15,745 bases of DNA, taken from the NCBI GenBank assembly GCA_002358965.1, contig DEPW01000013.1:4663-20407 (forward strand), read 5' to 3'. This document shows, piece after piece, positions 1 through 8,354 of the stretch (position 1 is the first letter of the stretch; the number at the start of each line of letters is the position of its first letter). The position numbers were made by a program, and so were the translations under genes. The DNA comes from Bacteroidales bacterium UBA3382. Lineage in GTDB: Bacteria; Bacteroidota; Bacteroidia; Bacteroidales; UBA932. The notes below the pieces were generated by a model, which had not been told where the DNA came from, made no database searches, and was given only the letters and a program-made list of their open reading frames with translations.

Positions 1-2235
1 AGCCGCCAATACCCAGGCTCCGACCCCGACACGATAGTAAAACTGTTCCAAATACCTGTTGCAAAGCCACCATGCCAACGGAACGGCCACGGCATCCGCG
101 ACAAGCACCACCGCCATGAAGCCTCTCATGTCATGCCACATCTCTTCTCCGACAGTCGAACCGTAAATGCGCCTCAGGGCTATGTCCTTGGCCCTTTCCG
201 AGATATAAAACGCACTCATGGACACCATGCCGAGCATCGAAATCATCACGGCCAGCACCATGAACATCCTGACAAGGCGGCCTTTGTCCCTTGCCGAATC
301 CAGACAGGATGAAAGATAGTCGTCGATATAATCATGAAACGCCCCTGTAGAATCCGGCAGGCCGGCATCCGAAAGGGTTTTCTTCCAGAAATCCTCTATC
401 ATTTTCCCGGCATTTTCATGATCCGGAACTGTTTTCAACACGAAACCGCCCCAGCGCAGCATATCTTCCGTCTTACGGATTACGAGTATGCAGAAATCGG
501 CAGGAGACCTTCTTTGCGCATCCGCAACGGCAAAGTCCGAAACCACGCCGCAAATGTCCGCATAGCCCCCGCGGCTGTCAAGGGATGTAAGTGAAATATC
601 ATGTCTCCCTTCGTCGAGCCCGGCCATCCGCATCGCAGCCTCCGAGAACCACACCGAACGGTCGGACACTGCCGAATATTCCCGCAGGACATCGAAGCCG
701 AACATCCTGAACGCCACCGTGTCGAGGTTCACGTTCATGTACAGCAAATCCTGGCCGTCCGCCGATGTGCCATACTGGCCCCCTCTCACGAAACCGGGGA
801 AACCGGAAGCGAGACCGACTTCCTCCACGCAAGGCAAAGCCTTGAAACCGTCATAAAGCACCTGGTTCAGATTGTTTCCCGTGAAATCCGCAAAAAAGTA
901 CAGGTCTTCCGTATCAGCCCCGACAGGCACATCCATCAGATGCCTCATCTGCCGCGACATGGTAATGGCAAGACATATCAGGACTATCGATATGATGTTC
1001 TGGATGACAATCAGCAACCGCGAAAACACCATCTTGTTCCGGAAACGGAACTCACCTTTGGTAATAGCCACCGCCGAAATCCGCGAAAGGGAAAATGCCG
1101 GAATCAGCCCTGAAATACAGGAAACCACCGCTATTATGGCCAAATAACCGAGGATTCCGGCCGGAACCAACGACCGGGAAAGGTCTATGTGTATCCCCGA
1201 CAATTGTTCCATATAAGGAGCGCATGCCACGGCTATGATTATTCCGGCGGCAAAACATATCGAAGTGAAGAGAAAAGACTCTTTAATCCAAGTCCGGTAA
1301 AGCCCATTGCCGCCCATACCGTATATCTCGCGCACAGCCATTTCCTTTGCACGTTTCCCGGAAAGTGCGGTATTCAGGTTCACATAGTTGAACACCGCAG
1401 AGATGAGCAGCGCCGCCCCAGCAAGCGAAAGCAGCAATAGCATGTTCCTGTTTCCGTACACATAATTTCCGCCCGAATCGCTGAAATACAGCCTGTCGAG
1501 CCTTATGGCCCTGGCCGGACCGAGGAACAGCTCGAAACTCTCCCCGAAAGCGGCCTCATAGACAGCAGTGGCCTTTGCCGTAAAATCCTCAGGATCCGTC
1601 CCGCGGGCAAGCCTGACAGCGACAGAGAAAGCCCCGAAATTGTTATTGGGGTTATTGATATAATAGTCATAAATGACAGGATGGTCTATGCTTATGACTA
1701 CATCCGTGTAAGGCAGCACTCCCCTGTCCCCGTCCATTTCGAACACTCCGGCAACGGTAAAATTCTCACCGTCGATAATCAGGGTACGGCCTTCCGCATT
1801 CCCTTCGGGAAAGGCCTCTGCCGCAAAATGCGATGACAGCAGCACGTTGGAATAATCATCGAGGACATCAGGAGAACCGGAAAGGAATTTTAAAGGGAAA
1901 ATTCCGAAAAACCCCTTGTCGGCCGAATACCTTTCAATCGTCAGCTCTTTTCCCCCGACCTCGGCCACGGATTCATTCCATAAAGAAAATTTGGATGAAA
2001 GGACTATTTCAGGTATTGCGGCATCCAGGGCATCCTTCGTCCCGTAACTCATCCCGAATATCTCCTCGCTGGCGACCGCGTATGTATCCTCGTATGGAAA
2101 TTCATATTTTTTCCCGAGTTCCTGCACGAGATATGCGAAAACGATTATCACGAAACCCAAGGAAACGGCCAGCCCTATGAACTGGACTGCCGTATAAGCC
2201 TTGTTCCTCTCCCAAAACCTGAAATACGATTTCAT
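1..2235 (-). CDS. FtsX/MacB-type ABC transporter permease, 3' end cut off by window edge
   Basis: An inner membrane permease of the MacB/FtsX type, expected to couple ATP hydrolysis by a separate ATPase to movement of a substrate from the periplasmic side into a TolC channel. The frame is open for 745 codons from ATG at 2235 to position 1 with no stop. Family members in Bacteroidota are about 780-800 aa, so only the last membrane segment should be missing. Visible parts: TM1 (about 13-38), a first extracytoplasmic domain (about 40-260), TM2-TM4 (about 264-288, 318-340, 357-384), the FtsX motif VREIYGMGG (301-309), TM5 (about 407-426), a second extracytoplasmic domain, TM6 (about 655-680), a second motif LRRIYGS (about 687-693) and TM7 (about 704-725). 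The start is supported by GGAGG at 2247-2243, 7 nt upstream. It lies 28 nt after the short permease gene, in one operon. The specific substrate is unknown. Confidence 0.9.
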   Translation of the reverse strand, partial: MKSYFRFWERNKAYTAVQFIGLAVSLGFVIIVFAYLVQELGKKYEFPYEDTYAVASEEIFGMSYGTKDALDAAIPEIVLSSKFSLWNESVAEVGGKELTIERYSADKGFFGIFPLKFLSGSPDVLDDYSNVLLSSHFAAEAFPEGNAEGRTLIIDGENFTVAGVFEMDGDRGVLPYTDVVISIDHPVIYDYYINNPNNNFGAFSVAVRLARGTDPEDFTAKATAVYEAAFGESFELFLGPARAIRLDRLYFSDSGGNYVYGNRNMLLLLSLAGAALLISAVFNYVNLNTALSGKRAKEMAVREIYGMGGNGLYRTWIKESFLFTSICFAAGIIIAVACAPYMEQLSGIHIDLSRSLVPAGILGYLAIIAVVSCISGLIPAFSLSRISAVAITKGEFRFRNKMVFSRLLIVIQNIISIVLICLAITMSRQMRHLMDVPVGADTEDLYFFADFTGNNLNQVLYDGFKALPCVEEVGLASGFPGFVRGGQYGTSADGQDLLYMNVNLDTVAFRMFGFDVLREYSAVSDRSVWFSEAAMRMAGLDEGRHDISLTSLDSRGGYADICGVVSDFAVADAQRRSPADFCILVIRKTEDMLRWGGFVLKTVPDHENAGKMIEDFWKKTLSDAGLPDSTGAFHDYIDDYLSSCLDSARDKGRLVRMFMVLAVMISMLGMVSMSAFYISERAKDIALRRIYGSTVGEEMWHDMRGFMAVVLVADAVAVPLAWWLCNRYLEQFYYRVGVGAWVLAA

Positions 2236-2263
2236 TCCATTTCCTCCCGACCTCGATTGAAAA

Positions 2264-2938
2264 TCACTGTGCGTTATGCAGGTTGTCCGACGGATTGCGC
2301 CTTGAAGCCCTGTAGGTCTGCAACCAGCAGACGGCAGCGACAATCAGCAGCACGGCAATCATCGGATATATCACGTGTTGCACACCGAGCCTTATAGGGT
2401 TCATCACCATGGTTAGCAACATCTTTTCCAACGGGAACACCGCACAGGCCCCCACGAGCACCGCCGGACCTGCGAGCTTCATGATTTTCACGATGAACAG
2501 CGATTGCAGGCTGCCCTCCGAAGCCCCATAAACCTTGCGTATTGCCAGCTCCCCACGGCGGCGGTTGCTCTCGTCGCTCACATAGCCTATCAGGCCGGCA
2601 AGGGTTATCAGAAGCAGTATCAGCACACCGGCCAAAGCGGTATTGCGATACCTCAACACCGGCATATAAGAGTCCCGGACCACCATCGGAAGCACATGGA
2701 CGGCATTGTCCTTGTCCGGATATACCCCGTCGACAACATCCTTGATTGCGGCAAGGTTTTCAGGCGTGATTTCCGTAACCTTGATATTGATGATTTCCGT
2801 AGGGTTGGGATAATAAGTCACAATCTGCCCGCGTCTGTCCAGCCAGAACTTAGCAAGCAGCACAAGCCCGGCAGTGAGCCCGATTGTCAGGGATACGATC
2901 TTGACGGCCTTTTTGAATATTTTATTGCCAGTAATCAT
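2264..2938 (-). CDS. Short FtsX-type permease (224 aa), internally reduced
   Basis: This protein has the N-terminal membrane segment of a MacB/FtsX permease (about residues 13-33), then a short soluble stretch, and then only the C-terminal FtsX unit: TM (about 100-121), the conserved ELAIRKVYGAS motif (130-140), TM (about 149-170) and TM (about 188-207). Compared with the roughly 800-aa neighbour it lacks the first large extracytoplasmic domain and the first three-helix FtsX unit, about 550 residues. The frame is intact. It begins 12 nt after the adaptor stop codon with no clear Shine-Dalgarno, and it is followed 28 nt later by the full-size permease. It could be a deletion derivative still translated, or a genuine half-permease that pairs with the long one. 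Family membership is clear from the motif and TM pattern; function as a partner is inference. Confidence 0.8.
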   Translation of the reverse strand: MITGNKIFKKAVKIVSLTIGLTAGLVLLAKFWLDRRGQIVTYYPNPTEIINIKVTEITPENLAAIKDVVDGVYPDKDNAVHVLPMVVRDSYMPVLRYRNTALAGVLILLLITLAGLIGYVSDESNRRRGELAIRKVYGASEGSLQSLFIVKIMKLAGPAVLVGACAVFPLEKMLLTMVMNPIRLGVQHVIYPMIAVLLIVAAVCWLQTYRASRRNPSDNLHNAQ

Positions 2939-2950
2939 AGGTTTTAACTT

Positions 2951-4207
2951 TTAAAATATCAGCCTCTCGGCATCCCCGAACGAGTCATAACCCGACACTA
3001 CCACCTTTTCACCCGGCTCAAGCCCCTCGAGCACCTCGTAATACTGAGGATTCTGACGGCCTATCCTGATTTCGCGGCGCACCGCCTGGCTGCCGTCCTC
3101 GGTCAGGACATATATCCACGCACCGCCCGTCTTCTGGAAAAACGTGCCTTTGGAAATGATTATGGCTTCCTCGGGCTGGCCCAGTTCGAGATTGAGATAA
3201 TAGGTCTGGCCTGTACGGATGTTGTCGGGCCGCTCGCCCACCAGTTTGAAGTCGGCCTGGAACTTGCCTTCGCGCACTTCCGGATATACTTTGCGCACCT
3301 GAGCGTTGTAAGTCACTCCCTGACGCTCGAAAGTCGCGTTCAGGCCGTTTATCACGCGGTCGATATAGTGTTCGTCTATCTGGGCCACTATCTTGTAGCT
3401 CGAAAGGTCGTTTATCTGGCCTATCTTATCGCCCGTACCCACGGACTGGCCGAGCACAAGGTCGAGAAGCCCGAGTTCGCCGTCGATGTTGGCCTTGATG
3501 TTGAGGTTGTCAATCCTCTGGCGGATGAGTTCCATGTTGCGGCGCATGCTTTCAAGGGAGTTTTCCAACTGCTCGATTTCGACCGAACGGTAAAGCGAAT
3601 CCTGCACCTGCCTTTCCTCTATAAGCGTCTTCTGGGAAAGCGAGAGTTCATAGTCCTCCTTGGATTTAAGCCATTCTTCATGGGATATCAGACCTTCCCG
3701 GTAAAGTTTGTCGTTCTGCTCGAAAAGCCTCTTGTTGCGGTTCACCTGCATTGCGAACTCGTTGCGCTCGCGCTGGAGTTCGAGTTTCTGCTGCTCCATG
3801 GAAATCATGGTGTTGCGGAGTATGTTTTCCTTCTCGGCCAACTGGGCTTCGCTGTCGAGTATCGAAAGCGTAAGGTTGTTGTTGCTCAGGACGGCTATAA
3901 CATCCCCGCGTTTCACCTGGCTGCCTTCTTCGAGCCTGATTTCCTCCACTATGCCGCCTTCAAGAGGAGTCACCTGGATGGTCGTAATCGGCTGCACCTG
4001 CCCGTTCAGACGGATATAGTCATGGAACTGGTCCTGCCTGACTTCGACTATGTTAAGCATGTCCTTGTCCGCCCTGTACGCTGAACTGTTGTCCCTGAAT
4101 ATCAGCCACAACACAAAGACCAGAAACAAGCCCCCGGCAAAATAAGGTATGTTTTTCTTTCTGAACACGGCCTTCAGGCCTTTCTTTTTCTCTAACTCGC
4201 GATCCAT
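2951..4207 (-). CDS. HlyD/MacA-family periplasmic adaptor of efflux pump
   Basis: The membrane fusion protein of a tripartite efflux system, linking inner membrane permease to TolC channel across the periplasm. The 418-aa product has a basic cytoplasmic tail, one N-terminal membrane anchor (about 21-38), a first half of the lipoyl/barrel-sandwich domain (about 68-108, with PLEGGIVEEIRLEEGSQV), a long coiled-coil hairpin (about 115-238, rich in Glu/Gln/Arg/Leu), the second lipoyl half (about 238-260, with VGTGDKIGQI), a beta-barrel region, and a C-terminal membrane-proximal domain ending with LEPGEKVVVSGYD. Length fits the MacA-like family in Bacteroidota. ATG at 4207 is 21 nt after the TolC-like stop codon, and the stop TAA is 12 nt before the short permease, so the genes form one operon. 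No Shine-Dalgarno is visible, which is common in this phylum. Confidence 0.93.
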   Translation of the reverse strand: MDRELEKKKGLKAVFRKKNIPYFAGGLFLVFVLWLIFRDNSSAYRADKDMLNIVEVRQDQFHDYIRLNGQVQPITTIQVTPLEGGIVEEIRLEEGSQVKRGDVIAVLSNNNLTLSILDSEAQLAEKENILRNTMISMEQQKLELQRERNEFAMQVNRNKRLFEQNDKLYREGLISHEEWLKSKEDYELSLSQKTLIEERQVQDSLYRSVEIEQLENSLESMRRNMELIRQRIDNLNIKANIDGELGLLDLVLGQSVGTGDKIGQINDLSSYKIVAQIDEHYIDRVINGLNATFERQGVTYNAQVRKVYPEVREGKFQADFKLVGERPDNIRTGQTYYLNLELGQPEEAIIISKGTFFQKTGGAWIYVLTEDGSQAVRREIRIGRQNPQYYEVLEGLEPGEKVVVSGYDSFGDAERLIF

Positions 4208-4228
4208 ATCATATTACTTTTTATACTA

Positions 4229-5635
4229 TTACCGATTCAACTGGTCGGCATAAGGTACGCCGCCGTAATATCTCACTACCATGCTCTTGATGCTGTATTG
4301 GTAAAGCGCATTCAACAGAGTGGCCTGCGCTTCGAGGAGCAGGTTGGCCGAGGTCTGCAATTCGATGGCCGAAATCATCCCGTTTGCAAAACGCTTTTTA
4401 CTCTGGGCATGGGATATTTCCCTGGCCTCAAGGCGCTTCTGTGCCGAGAGCCATTCTTCCGCCGCACCTTCCATGTCCGAAACCGCCCGTGTCACCTCCG
4501 ATTCGATTTCAAGCATCCTGGACTCGTATTCCCACTGGGCCTTGCGCCAGGCATTGCGTTTACGGCTTATTTCCGACTGCTGGTAAAGGCCGTTGAACAC
4601 TGGAATCGAGACGGAGACCCCGACATACTGTCCCTGAAGGTTCTTCATCTGAGTCCAGAACGGAGCGTTGCCGCTGCCCATTCCGGCCAAAGCATTGTAC
4701 CCGGTCGAATAGCCTCCGCTCAAGCTGATGGAAGGGAGCAACGACCATTTTGCCGAATTGTAAGCGGCCTTTGCGGTCTTGATGTTGAATTCGGCTATCT
4801 TCGCCGCAGGCAGCCTGTCTTTCGCCGTCGAAACTATGCTTTCCCTGTCGCTTATCAGATTCAGCGAGGCATCGGCATCAGTATCGGTCTCTATCGCCAA
4901 CGGTTCGGAATAAGGGTACTGCATCGCTTCACGAAGGGTTATATAACTATCTTCCAGAGCATTGCGCTGCCGTACAAGATTGAAGGAATATTCGGCGACC
5001 TCCGCCTCGATATCGGCCTTGTCGGCAAGGCTTTTCCTTCCCATTCCATACTCTTTGGTGACAAGTTCCAGATTGGCCTGCGAAGCTTCGAGCTGCGAGC
5101 TTGTAAGGCTTAACATCTTTTCGTTGTAAAGCACATTGTAGTACGCCTGTATGACGGCAAGGGCTATCTCATCCTTGAGCTGCTGCGTTTCCTCATAGCC
5201 GAGGGCGCGCGCAGTCTTGGCTATCTTGTAGTTGTTCACTATCTTGAATCCGTTGAAGACATACATGCCGCCGCTCACTCCGTATGAATTGCTGAAGCTC
5301 GTGGTTGTCGTGTAAATGTTCGTTTCCGGGTCGATATTTCGTCCGAAGCTCGCCTGCCCCCCTATCGATGCCGAAATCGACGGAAGGAACCCCAGATAGG
5401 CATCCCTTTCGTCCAACCGCCTGTCTTCATTGGCAAGACGCTGGATCATCATCTTATAAGAATGCTCCAGGGCATAGTCGACACATTGTTTCAGTCCCAT
5501 CCTGACCGTATCCCCGGCAGGTTGCGGAGCGACAGATACGGAACCGGTGCCCTTTCCTTCCGCAAGGGAAGCCGAAAAGGCACCGCCCAGTATCATTATC
5601 AACAGTATGAAAAAAGTTTTCGATTTTGTGTTCAT
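4229..5635 (-). CDS. TolC-family outer membrane efflux protein
   Basis: The outer membrane channel of the tripartite pump and first gene of the operon. The 468-aa product begins with a signal peptide (about 1-24, cleavage likely after SASLA), followed by two OEP repeats typical of TolC relatives. The first starts near DTVRMGLKQCVDYALEHSYKM, and the protein contains long amphipathic helices, YNVLYNEKMLSLTSSQLEA and a second-repeat block with LSGGYSTGYN and VSVSIPVFNG. The frame is open upstream to 5809, but the 58 extra residues have no signal-peptide character and would cover the promoter region. ATG at 5635 places a signal peptide at the very start and is chosen. The adaptor gene follows 21 nt downstream. 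A sigma-54-like element and repeated sites lie upstream (5662-5819), suggesting control by the NtrC-type regulator encoded at 12110-10740. Confidence 0.93.
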   Translation of the reverse strand: MNTKSKTFFILLIMILGGAFSASLAEGKGTGSVSVAPQPAGDTVRMGLKQCVDYALEHSYKMMIQRLANEDRRLDERDAYLGFLPSISASIGGQASFGRNIDPETNIYTTTTSFSNSYGVSGGMYVFNGFKIVNNYKIAKTARALGYEETQQLKDEIALAVIQAYYNVLYNEKMLSLTSSQLEASQANLELVTKEYGMGRKSLADKADIEAEVAEYSFNLVRQRNALEDSYITLREAMQYPYSEPLAIETDTDADASLNLISDRESIVSTAKDRLPAAKIAEFNIKTAKAAYNSAKWSLLPSISLSGGYSTGYNALAGMGSGNAPFWTQMKNLQGQYVGVSVSIPVFNGLYQQSEISRKRNAWRKAQWEYESRMLEIESEVTRAVSDMEGAAEEWLSAQKRLEAREISHAQSKKRFANGMISAIELQTSANLLLEAQATLLNALYQYSIKSMVVRYYGGVPYADQLNR

Positions 5636-5661
5636 AGTATTCAAATCTCCGGCCAAAAACG

Positions 5662-5677
5662 AACATAGCGCGTGCCA
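5662..5677 (-). promoter_or_regulatory. Candidate sigma-54 promoter for the efflux operon
   Basis: Reading the minus strand, TTGGCACG is followed by CGCT and then ATGTT. The -24 block matches the sigma-54 consensus TGGCACG exactly. The -12 block (consensus TTGCW) keeps only three of five positions and has GT where GC is expected, so it would be a weak promoter or a chance match. Its position, about 27 nt upstream of the ATG at 5635, would give a very short leader. The presence of a sigma-54 activator gene in the same window adds weight. Confidence 0.4.
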
Positions 5678-5726
5678 AAAAACGAAATCGATGAAAAACA
5701 ATATCTTAATAAAAACCGAAAATCTC

Positions 5727-5767
5727 CCATGTAAAAAAAATTGACAATCCATGTAAAGAAAATTGAC
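5727..5767 (-). repeat. Two direct 19-bp repeats, candidate activator binding sites
   Basis: Two copies of a 19-bp unit lie at 5727-5745 and 5749-5767, differing at one base, with a period of 22 bp, close to two helical turns. On the minus strand each carries the 15-mer GTCAATTTTTTTTAC (second copy with C at the tenth base) followed by ATGG. The core can be read as a loose inverted repeat TGTnAA-N5-TTnACA. They lie about 50-105 bp upstream of the sigma-54-like element, a usual distance for enhancer sites bound by NtrC-type activators. The role is inferred. Confidence 0.6.
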
Positions 5768-5804
5768 GGTCGCCCTCCAAAAAAAAGCACATCCCGGCAC
5801 GATT

Positions 5805-5819
5805 GTCATTTTTTTTTAC
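5805..5819 (+). repeat. Third, inverted copy of the 15-mer
   Basis: GTCATTTTTTTTTAC on the plus strand matches the two minus-strand 15-mers at 14 of 15 positions (one base different from the copy at 5731-5745). It faces the divergent lipoprotein gene, starting 55 nt upstream of its ATG. Low complexity (a T-tract) makes a chance match possible, but the same GTCA and TAC ends at the same distance argue for a shared site. Confidence 0.5.
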
Positions 5820-5859
5820 GAATATTGCTGCCTGAAAACTCTAACACCAAAACGATAAG

Positions 5860-8088
5860 ATGAATGCACTGAGACTGACCGCACGCACCGTATTGGGAAC
5901 AATCTGCGCTGCTACCCTATTCATTTCGACACATTCCTGTTTCGATGACAGCGAATTGCGAGACTCGCTCGACGACCTTGCCGGCCGGGTGGAGGCCCTT
6001 GAAGACTTTCAGGAGCGCATCCAGACCGATTTAGGCACACTGAAAGACCTGATACAAAAGCTGGAGTCCCTTGTATCGGTGAACAATGTGGTCGAAGGCG
6101 AGAACGGATACACCATTAATTTTTCCGACGGTACATCCATCACCATAAATGACGGACAGCACGGACAGGACGGGCTGGACGGACAGGACGGGCTTACCCC
6201 TCCGACAATCATCATAATCGAAGAAGACGGCACCTATTACTGGGGCTACGAATATCCTGACGGAAGCAGGGAGTTCATCACCGACGATGCCGGCAACAAG
6301 ATTCCTGTAACCGGGGATTCTCCTGAAATACGCATAAACGACGGCAGATGGGAAGTTTCCGTCGATGGAGGCGTCACATGGAAAGATGCCGGTCCTGCGA
6401 CAGGCACCGGCTCGGGAGAGTCCATCTTTAAGGAGATCGGCGAAGACGAGGACTTCGTCTATATCACTCTCCATGACGGTACGGAAATCGTTCTCCCGAA
6501 GACCAGGGAACTCGTCTTTGATTTCGGGACGCAAGGCAACACCCTTTACTTCGAGACCGCAGAAAGCAAGACTCTCCAATACACGATGAGCGGCGTCGAG
6601 ACAGTCAGCATCAGCAAACCCGACGGATGGAAAGCATCGATAGAGCAGACGGGCTTTGTAATAACCGCACCTTCCGCCGAAAACACATATGCCGAGACCG
6701 AAGGCAACATCGAAGTTTTCGCCACCGCCCCGAACGGACTGAGCATCATAGTCAAACAGCCCGTAGCGATAGGCGAAGGCCCTGACGGGCAATCATTCGA
6801 GATCACTCTCGGCGAAATCACCTCGACTACCGCCGAAGTGACCATCATCCCGGCCATCAAGGACAAATACTACAGAGTCATCGCTTTTCGCTCGGATCTT
6901 CCGGACGAATCCGTCCTGGGCATGATGATAGACGATGTGACCGCATATGTGAACGAATACGGCTGGGAACAGTCGATAGCCAACGGGCTCTTCTTCATAG
7001 GGGACAACAGGAATGTGGTGTTCGACGGATTTCCGGACGGGCAGACCGCACGCTTCTATGTAGTAGGCATCGACTATCAGAACGGAGTTCCGGTAGCTAC
7101 CACCGGAATATACAAGAGCGATGAATTCACTACGCCTAAGATACCTGAATCCGACGCATGGGTGAACATGACTCCCGGCTACATGTACCAGGACGGCACC
7201 ATGATACTGTACACCACTTTTTCGGCCAATGAAACCGCCAAAGAAGTGAAAGCCGCGGTATGGTATGTCTTCAACGGATGGGGCGATCCGGTCAATCTGC
7301 AGGAATGCGGCTACAACGAAAGCGGCATCAGGGCCACCCTCATGGGCGAGGACGCTACGACGATAGATATGGAAAACGAAGGCTATCTCGCAACTGCGGT
7401 CTCTCCTGGCGAAGCCCGCCTTATCGGCGTGCTCGGATTCGATGAGAACGGCATTCCAGGAAAGCCTAACTGGATAGTGCTCAAAGCCCCTATGGAACCT
7501 GACGGCACCTACGCCATACTCTGCCAGTCCGATGACAACGAAACGGGCCTCAACGAGCCTTATCCGGACATGACTATCGACTATGCCCTCTATTTGGGCA
7601 TCGATCCTCTCTTCGAAGTCGAATGCCCTGCCATTTCTGTCGAATTCGGTCCTAACGAGCTGTGCGCTGACTACCACTGGTCTGTGGAAGAGTACGGTTA
7701 CTACTACAGTTACGGAGGACCCGACGACATAGAGGCTTACCTCACTTACGAAGGCTACCGCTGGGACGATGAAACGGGCTGGGGCTGGAGATGCCGCGAG
7801 GACACCAATGACGGAAACGGCCAGCCGACCGACAAGGACGACATTCCTTTGGGAACATGGTTTTCGGGCTCATATGTAGACCTGATCTATGTCTGCTTCG
7901 ATGACCGCGGCGTTGCCGCCGATCCGCTGTACATATCTTTCTATGTGCCTTACGAGTTCGAACTAGAGCCGAAATACATACGCGCCGATGTTTCCGTCAG
8001 CAGGATTCCGCGCAATGCAAGGCTCACCGGCATATGCGAAACGGACATGAACGGCTACTGCTTCAGACAGACGACTCAAGACAAGTAA
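5860..8088 (+). CDS. Surface lipoprotein with DUF4988-like N-terminus and Ig/FN3-like repeats
   Basis: A 742-aa secreted lipoprotein. Residues 1-26 form a signal peptide and Cys27 follows a degenerate lipobox (STHSC); the next residues (FDDSE) are acidic, as in Bacteroidota surface-export signals. Residues about 30-75 form a short coiled coil (LDDLAGRVEALEDFQERI). About 80-180 resembles DUF4988: NGYTINFSDGTSITI, a short collagen-like GQDGLDGQDGL tract (102-112), YYWGYEYPDG, and DGRWEVSVDGGVTWKDAG. About 215-305 looks like a BACON/Ig-type beta domain, and two fibronectin-III-like regions follow (about 310-430 and 435-560). The last 180 residues are Tyr/Trp/Asp-rich and not recognised. The DUF4988 region is found in PL29-type and other surface proteins; here no catalytic domain is recognised, so the role may be binding or adhesion. 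It is divergent from the efflux operon and shares its control region. Confidence 0.85.
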   Translation: MNALRLTARTVLGTICAATLFISTHSCFDDSELRDSLDDLAGRVEALEDFQERIQTDLGTLKDLIQKLESLVSVNNVVEGENGYTINFSDGTSITINDGQHGQDGLDGQDGLTPPTIIIIEEDGTYYWGYEYPDGSREFITDDAGNKIPVTGDSPEIRINDGRWEVSVDGGVTWKDAGPATGTGSGESIFKEIGEDEDFVYITLHDGTEIVLPKTRELVFDFGTQGNTLYFETAESKTLQYTMSGVETVSISKPDGWKASIEQTGFVITAPSAENTYAETEGNIEVFATAPNGLSIIVKQPVAIGEGPDGQSFEITLGEITSTTAEVTIIPAIKDKYYRVIAFRSDLPDESVLGMMIDDVTAYVNEYGWEQSIANGLFFIGDNRNVVFDGFPDGQTARFYVVGIDYQNGVPVATTGIYKSDEFTTPKIPESDAWVNMTPGYMYQDGTMILYTTFSANETAKEVKAAVWYVFNGWGDPVNLQECGYNESGIRATLMGEDATTIDMENEGYLATAVSPGEARLIGVLGFDENGIPGKPNWIVLKAPMEPDGTYAILCQSDDNETGLNEPYPDMTIDYALYLGIDPLFEVECPAISVEFGPNELCADYHWSVEEYGYYYSYGGPDDIEAYLTYEGYRWDDETGWGWRCREDTNDGNGQPTDKDDIPLGTWFSGSYVDLIYVCFDDRGVAADPLYISFYVPYEFELEPKYIRADVSVSRIPRNARLTGICETDMNGYCFRQTTQDK

Positions 8089-8107
8089 TCAGGGAGGCAT
8101 CAGGAAA

Positions 8108-8350
8108 ATGCATGAAACTATAATCAAGGCCCAAGGTTTTTTCGATGCCGGCACCCAGAAACGCGCCGAACAGGCGTGGGGCGATGCCATAAACCTTTAC
8201 ATGGACTGCATCCATACGCTCGACGGCTTCGCTTCAGAGATTGAAGACGAACAGGAAAAGGCGTTCTGGCTAAGGGAAAAGGCCTCGGCAGCCATCGAGT
8301 TCATCGATGATATCAGAGGGTTCGTGAATGTCGACCTAATGAATCCGTGA
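8108..8350 (+). CDS. Small protein of unknown function (80 aa)
   Basis: Not recognised. The product is acidic and predicted to be all helical, with no signal peptide or membrane segment: an N-terminal helix around MHETIIKAQGFFDAG, then AEQAWGDAINLYMDCIHTL and a charged segment EIEDEQEKAFWLREKASAA. The pattern is faintly like a single TPR-type helical pair, but that is not firm. The ATG at 8108 lies 19 nt after the lipoprotein stop, with GGGAGG about 10 nt upstream, so it is probably co-transcribed with the lipoprotein. The stop codon ends 4 nt before the first REP palindrome. A cytoplasmic partner of a surface lipoprotein would be odd, so the two may be linked only by transcription. Confidence 0.65.
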   Translation: MHETIIKAQGFFDAGTQKRAEQAWGDAINLYMDCIHTLDGFASEIEDEQEKAFWLREKASAAIEFIDDIRGFVNVDLMNP

Positions 8351-8354
8351 AAAT

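Noticed and set aside
3368..4084. Long open frame antisense to the HlyD gene
   Set aside because: No recognisable protein features; it is opposite a well-supported gene and results from its codon use.
5636..5809. Upstream extension of the TolC-like frame by 58 codons
   Set aside because: It would bury the signal peptide and cover the repeated sites and sigma-54-like element; ATG at 5635 begins a proper signal peptide.
5796..5829. Sigma-54 promoter for the plus-strand lipoprotein
   Set aside because: CGGCACG is followed by no TTGC at the right distance, and the TTGC at 5825-5828 has no GG at -24.
6166..6195. Short tandem DNA repeat (GGACAGGACGG-like)
   Set aside because: It is explained by the collagen-like GQDGLDGQDGL coding tract of the lipoprotein.
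6793..7677. Long open frame antisense to the surface lipoprotein
   Set aside because: No domain, signal or ribosome site; the plus-strand lipoprotein has a clear signal peptide and domains.
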